Source: Imbricaverruca yamaguchii
Lineage: Eukaryota; Arthropoda; Thecostraca; Neoverrucidae
DNA length: 64,000 nucleotides
Reading direction: 5' to 3'
NCBI GenBank assembly: GCA_034440575.1
Contig: JAOTOL010001636.1
Coordinates: forward strand, 3,134,001 to 3,198,000
Below are positions 59,440 to 64,000 of this stretch, piece after piece. The notes beneath the pieces are model-generated. The model had not been told where the DNA came from. It made no database searches and saw nothing but the letters and a program-made list of their open reading frames with translations. The translations under genes were made by a program, and so were the position numbers. Position 1 is the first letter of the stretch, and each line of letters starts with the position of its first letter.

Positions 59440-61110
59440 AAATACAGAACGAACTTGGTACTGATACTTTCCAATCATCATCTGGGAGTTACCGGTGGTG
59501 GGGTGGTGCAGGGGAGGCCATGCTCACATCTGGTGTGGCTTATGTCCCACATCCCCTGCAATGTTCAGATTTATCATGGCAATTGATTGGGGCTGGGCAA
59601 AATATCCCCTGGCAGCAGCTACAATCCCTGCCAAAAGGAATGACTGGTGGCATGCCTCTTGCTATCACACACCTTCAGTAGAGCCTGACCATTGGGATAG
59701 TCATGTTGTTATTTTCCTGTATGTTCATTATTTTGCATGCTGGATCATAACCTTGTGAACATGAAGAGAATGAACTTGAACATGAAGAGAAAAGGGGAAG
59801 CATATTTAGATCTGATGCTGGCCTAGGCTTTGTTGGGTCTTCATAACCCAAATAAAATTATATTCATTGGGGAAAGGGTGCACTCTGAATGTTTGCCTAT
59901 GAACATGGAACCAATGACATGATTTTGGGGAGTAACTAAATTGGCATTTTGGTGGTGGTAATAGCCCCCCCCTCCCACAAAAAACGAATGCCACTAGCTG
60001 ACAGCACAATTATATATATCTGTTGGGAATGCCAGACATTAGGAATGCCCATGGCACTGGTCTTGTTGGTGTCTGTTAATGACATGGCATCCAGTGGTTG
60101 CTTGCATCAGCATGTTATCATCTACAAGCATGTTTGCTGAGTGGTTTAGTGAGAAAATGTGCTAAAACATTTGACCCACAATGACATCAGGATCTCTCTG
60201 ATGCCACAATGGAAGAGAAAATCACAGCAGGCAGCCCATTTTAACCAGAAAATGTACTCATATTGGATGGTTCAAATTGCCTGTATATTTCAGAAAGCAA
60301 TACATATAATTTGAAGTGCCATTGATATCCATGGGATGACAATAGAATGGGAACTTCTAAATTAATGTCAGTTCCCCAGTCATGGGATAGACAGTCTCGT
60401 GATGGGATCTATACTCAGTACTAAGTGGCACAAAGGCTTCCAATGCTGCTGAAAAACAATTTGTGTCACCAAGCTTCTCCGTCACTTCAATCAAAGCTTC
60501 AGCAAGTCAAGTACATGCAATTTTCTCATTTGTGCTCATGGGCTTCTATAGAAAAATCAGATAATTACCCTAGTTGTCTTCAAGAAAACTACTCTTAAAT
60601 TACATTTCTTAATATTTTCTTTTCATTGCACTTCATTTTTTTATATACATAGTATTGGGGCACCAGGTGTCCCTTTTCTTCCATGGGTTGGCACACTTTC
60701 TTTTGCATTGCCTGGTGCACTTGATGCACCTCTGGTTGTATGCTAGATGAGAACCTTGTACTTCTGGCTTTGGAAAGGACAATAATAGTTTGCAGCTGCC
60801 ATATTTCCAGAAATGAAATCCTGAGCCAATGGTACCATTTCCACATTAACAATTTTCAGGCCTACATCCTTTGTGTCAAGAGCTAACATAAATGCATAGA
60901 AGGCCACACAGCAATTTGCAATGAAAAATATATGCATTATGCTTTGTGGTGTGATTTGAATTTGAAATCCTTGTATATTTTATTGGGAAATAATACATTT
61001 TCCAGATATATACAATTTAAATTAAAGTACTTATATGTCAATAAGTAGTCAGTTCACCAACAAAATGCTAAATTCACTGAAGTACTATCCAAAACCACAA
61101 AAAATCATGG
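59440..61110. other. CpG-poor AT-rich region upstream of KDM8
   Basis: CpG is scarce, with TG/CA excess. No gene supported. Probably leader intron or intergenic. Confidence 0.45.
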
Positions 61111-61120
61111 GCACCAATGA

Positions 61121-61184
61121 TTAGTTAGTTATTTAAGTTTTAGGGCACATCAATCAAGTTTGGTCATTTCACACCCATGTATAA
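61121..61184 (-). mobile_element. Short retroposed tail element, about 64 bp, CpG-decayed
   Basis: Tail TTAGTTAGTTATTT, then AAGTTTTAGGGCACATCAAT and TCATTTCACACCCAT. Direct repeats CAATGA at 61115-61120 and 61185-61190 are short, so the boundaries are less secure. Confidence 0.65.
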
Positions 61185-61783
61185 CAATGAAGATGCATGT
61201 TATTCCCTCTTTCTCCACCTAAAGATGGGAAAGGTGTGGGGCTGGACATATGACTTTAATGGGGATGTATGCAATAAAGAAAAATGCAAAATTGTCAGCA
61301 AAAACCTAATCTGGCCTTCCAATGCATGATCAACAAAAAGTTCAGGTTTGGTTGCCTGTATGATATAACCTGATGTTGAGTAATCTAAATTGCACTGATG
61401 TTAGGTCACCTAAAGCCCATTAACAATGCATCACCTAAAACCTACTGGTGCTCTTTGTGAAAATCATTGTCACAAAATGGTTTTGCATCATCCATTGTGC
61501 CAACCCTACATAGTGCAACATGAAATAGGGAATATCTTGCCTACATGTGATTTACCAAATAAATGGTAGGTGAATATACTGCCAAGTAATACTCAACAAG
61601 TCTCCTCAACGTGTTTTTCCAACTTGTGCTCAAGGGCTTCTTCAGAAATTTGTACCAAAGGCCAAGGTAAATTGTAAATCACATGTAACCAAGGCAAGTG
61701 ACCTTGAGTTAAAGCCATTCGATTTCTCAGCAACGTTTTGGAAGAACAAGGCTGCAAGGACCAAAAAGTAGGAAGCAATCTCA

Positions 61784-61840
61784 TTGATTGATTATTTGGG
61801 CTCAAGGGTGCACAATTTAACTGGCGACCATGTCATGCGT
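61784..61840 (-). mobile_element. Diverged copy of the retroposed tail family
   Basis: ATTGATTGATTATTTGGGCT, CAAGGGTGCACAATTTAACT, then GACCATGTCATGCG. No target duplication recognised. Confidence 0.6.
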
Positions 61841-61849
61841 GAAATCTTC

Positions 61850-62630
61850 CTGGAAGTATATATCTACCTATGCCCCTGCCGTAACCCGTGCTACTCCAAC
61901 CTTGTCTCAACTGCGTCAGCCACGCACAAGTTAACTTGCAGTCGGAGATTACGTGCTTTTCCGACTGCACCCACTGCACAGTCTGCAATGTATGACGTCA
62001 CAAAAAAAATGCCTGAGGCGAAACTCAGACGCGTGTGATTGGTTCCTTACTTTCCGACTGCACCGTCTAGATGCTTGCCGAACAGGGCTCTAGTTTCTTA
62101 CCATTACTATTTGGAAATTTGAAGTTATGCAACTTTTCAGTAAAAAAATTATTGCCAATATTATCAGTACATGAATAAATGTTCCATGCAAATCCATGAC
62201 ATTCTTACAATTATTTACAATGTTTCATATTGAGGAAATCTAGTAGAGTAAAGTATGGTGAAAAATGTGCGGTTTGTCCGCTGACGTGATCCGATCATGC
62301 GCATATTTTTCCGCCAGGGTTCCCTTGCGGTGCGTCGCATCTCTGGCTGTTTGGAAAATCCTTCCGGGTAAGAAATATGACATTTATATGTATTTTTGTT
62401 GTTGTCTGACCATTTTGTGGTTTCGCTAATGTTAGTTTTCATTATTCTACTTCTTCCGTAAATGCTATTGTTCAAACGGAAGTTGATTTTGAAAGGAGAT
62501 AGGTACCTAGGTAGGTACTACCTTTCCAAGCAACTGGTTGTATTTCGGGCTTGGTAGGGTAAGACTAGTAGCTCCAGTTAGGTAGGTATATCAACTTTTG
62601 TTGTTTAATGCTGAGCCTGTCTAGAATGAG
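61850..62630. other. CpG-containing segment, possibly the KDM8 promoter region
   Basis: CpGs return after the CpG-poor block (61,900-62,350), with a CCAAT-type ATTGGTTCC at 62,039 and repeated TTTCCGACTGCACC at 61,957 and 62,048. No exon is firmly supported. Confidence 0.3.
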
Positions 62631-62639
62631 CAGCCCGCA

Positions 62640-64000
62640 GTGGGGCCGGCCTCGTTACACGGCTGGCTAGGGAAATGGCGCTCCCTCGGGTCACCACAGC
62701 CACCCATCCTCCTTCCGTCCATACGCTCCCATTCCAATACCCATATCATCCCAACCCATGTCCTTCACTTGGCCCTGCAACACCAACTATCCCAGCTATG
62801 AGCAGGCAGGGCAACTTCCCCGGCCCTGCCCACCAGCTCAGTTCTATCGGGGTAGCCGCGCCCCCTCGGCCCGGTCCCCGGGGTTGACGGAGTCCTGGAG
62901 GTTGAGGTCCCCTGTCGCACGGTGCTAGTTGTGACGGGGGACCAACACACCTCTTTGGTCCCGATATCCCGGAGGGGCGGGCGGGCCCGTGGGGCCTCAC
63001 GCGGGCCAAGTGGCTGGTCGCCTCGGGCCGGGGGACTGGGACACTTCCCGGTGCCCGCCGGCCCGGCCGGCCGGGGTCAAGGGGTGGGCGGTGCTGGGTC
63101 CCGGTCGGGGTGGTGAGTCTCTCTCCCGACCGGGCGAAGGCGCCGCCTGTCCCGTATAGCTCCGCGGTCGTCTGATGACCTCCCGCTTGTGGGGCTCAGG
63201 CATCCCCCAGTAGGGCCCCAATGTGGTGGGACGTCTGCGGGGCCGAACAAACAAATGAACACATGGCAAGCCAAAACTCTAAAACCCCCCCTGGTCCACC
63301 TGACAGTGGCCAGAACCGTGAACAAATACAGCGATCTGCGGACAGTGTAGCCACTAGAACTTCTTCCCCTCGCATTCTTGTCTTTCAAGCCGCTGAACGG
63401 TCAAAACAACTGGCTTCGCTTTCCCCATTCCAGCGACGAGACGGCTGTGATCGCTTCGGACGTATCAGGCGATGCGAAAAACTTAGAGACGGTGGTCTGG
63501 AAGTAGAGTTTGAACGCACAGAAGAGGCAAAAAGAGCGCTGATGGCAAATGAATTTGTATACCTAGCCAGAGGCCAACAGGGCAAACGGATAGTAACAAT
63601 ACCGATGACTGTAAAAACACACACGACAAAGAATTACTCGAAGGGTGTAATTAACTGTTTTGATCTCAGAGGCGTTAGTGATGCAGAAATTACCGATGGT
63701 TTATCAGATGATGGAGTCATTGAGGCGCGGAGACTGATGATAAGGAAAGGACAGGAAGTGCAGCCCACAGACAATATCATCCTGACGTTTAGCTCAATAG
63801 ACTTGCCTGAATCGGTTCGTGTCGGATATATTACTGTAAAAGTCAGAAGGTTTATCCCCAATCCCATGCGGTGTTTTAGATGTCATAGATACGGTCACAC
63901 AACCCAATTCTGCCGTGGCCGTCCCGCATGTGGAAGATGCGGATCATCGGCTCACGCTGCTGATCAGTGTGACGCAGAATCGCCTTGGTGCATAAATTGT
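62640..64000 (+). mobile_element. 5' end of an apparently intact non-LTR retrotransposon
   Basis: A GC-rich leader of about 620 bp with very few repeats is followed by an intact gag-like ORF1 that runs off the right edge. The 5' boundary is estimated from the abrupt rise in GC at about 62,630-62,650. GC-rich 5' UTRs with internal promoters are usual for arthropod Jockey/I-group elements; the clade cannot be fixed without the reverse transcriptase, which lies outside the window. Confidence 0.7.
63263..64000 (+). CDS. Retrotransposon ORF1 (gag-like, CCHC zinc knuckles), partial at right edge
   Basis: Nucleic-acid-binding structural protein of a non-LTR retrotransposon. From ATG 63263, 246 codons are open with no stop or frameshift. 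The start follows a long GC-rich leader and the N-terminus is MASQNSKTPPGPPDSG. The central part (RIRRCEKLRDGGLEVEFERT, EEAKRALMANEF) resembles the RNA-recognition-like fold seen in Jockey-group ORF1 proteins. Near the end are zinc knuckles CFRCHRYGHTTQFC and CGRCGSSAHAADQC, both C-x2-C-x4-H-x4-C. A third begins at CINC, the last four residues seen. The lack of any damage suggests a young copy. Confidence 0.85.
   Translation, partial: MASQNSKTPPGPPDSGQNREQIQRSADSVATRTSSPRILVFQAAERSKQLASLSPFQRRDGCDRFGRIRRCEKLRDGGLEVEFERTEEAKRALMANEFVYLARGQQGKRIVTIPMTVKTHTTKNYSKGVINCFDLRGVSDAEITDGLSDDGVIEARRLMIRKGQEVQPTDNIILTFSSIDLPESVRVGYITVKVRRFIPNPMRCFRCHRYGHTTQFCRGRPACGRCGSSAHAADQCDAESPWCINC

Overview
The window is a piece of a eukaryotic nuclear genome, almost certainly an arthropod. 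Genes carry GT-AG introns. Three genes are clear orthologues of animal proteins. Non-LTR retrotransposons, tRNA-derived SINEs and minisatellites fill the space between exons. Exons are mostly GC-rich at third positions, while several intergenic blocks are AT-rich and short of CpG. I suspect a crustacean (barnacle- or copepod-like), but nothing here proves that. No bacterial or viral genes were seen.

Layout. 1-803: 3' end of an unrecognised gene encoding an 11-residue His/Asp-rich repeat. 804-10,490: mostly repeats, including one complete tRNA-derived SINE (2432-2600), a chain of unrelated minisatellites (2.9-8.2 kb) and a GA microsatellite. 10,495-18,455 (+): a four-exon gene for a 261-residue type I membrane protein with two six-cysteine EB-like modules and two PY motifs in its tail. 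18.5-31.6 kb: minisatellites, a dead CR1-like LINE and CpG-poor DNA. 32,424-42,970 (-): complete five-exon orthologue of calcium-independent phospholipase A2 (PLA2G6), predicted 808 residues. 43-48.8 kb: CpG-poor spacer. 48.8-50.3 kb: a degenerate array arranged as a large inverted repeat. 52,235-57,002 (+): complete six-exon orthologue of tyrosyl-DNA phosphodiesterase 2 (TDP2), predicted 375 residues. 58,082-59,407 (-): single-exon orthologue of the JmjC hydroxylase KDM8/JMJD5, 441 residues. 59.4-62.6 kb: CpG-poor spacer. 62.6-64.0 kb: 5' end of an apparently intact non-LTR retrotransposon whose zinc-knuckle ORF1 runs off the window.

The genes are not a pathway. TDP2 (repair of topoisomerase 2 adducts) and KDM8 (arginyl hydroxylase, nuclear) lie tail to tail 1.1 kb apart. 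PLA2G6 diverges from TDP2 across about 9 kb.

The most unusual content is repetitive. A family of very short retroposed insertions (34-65 bp, with longer copies of 244 and 323 bp) shares one 3' tail and recurs eleven times, nine of them with direct repeats of 6-14 bp. Many of the minisatellites carry a 5' splice-site-like core in each unit, often right beside an exon.
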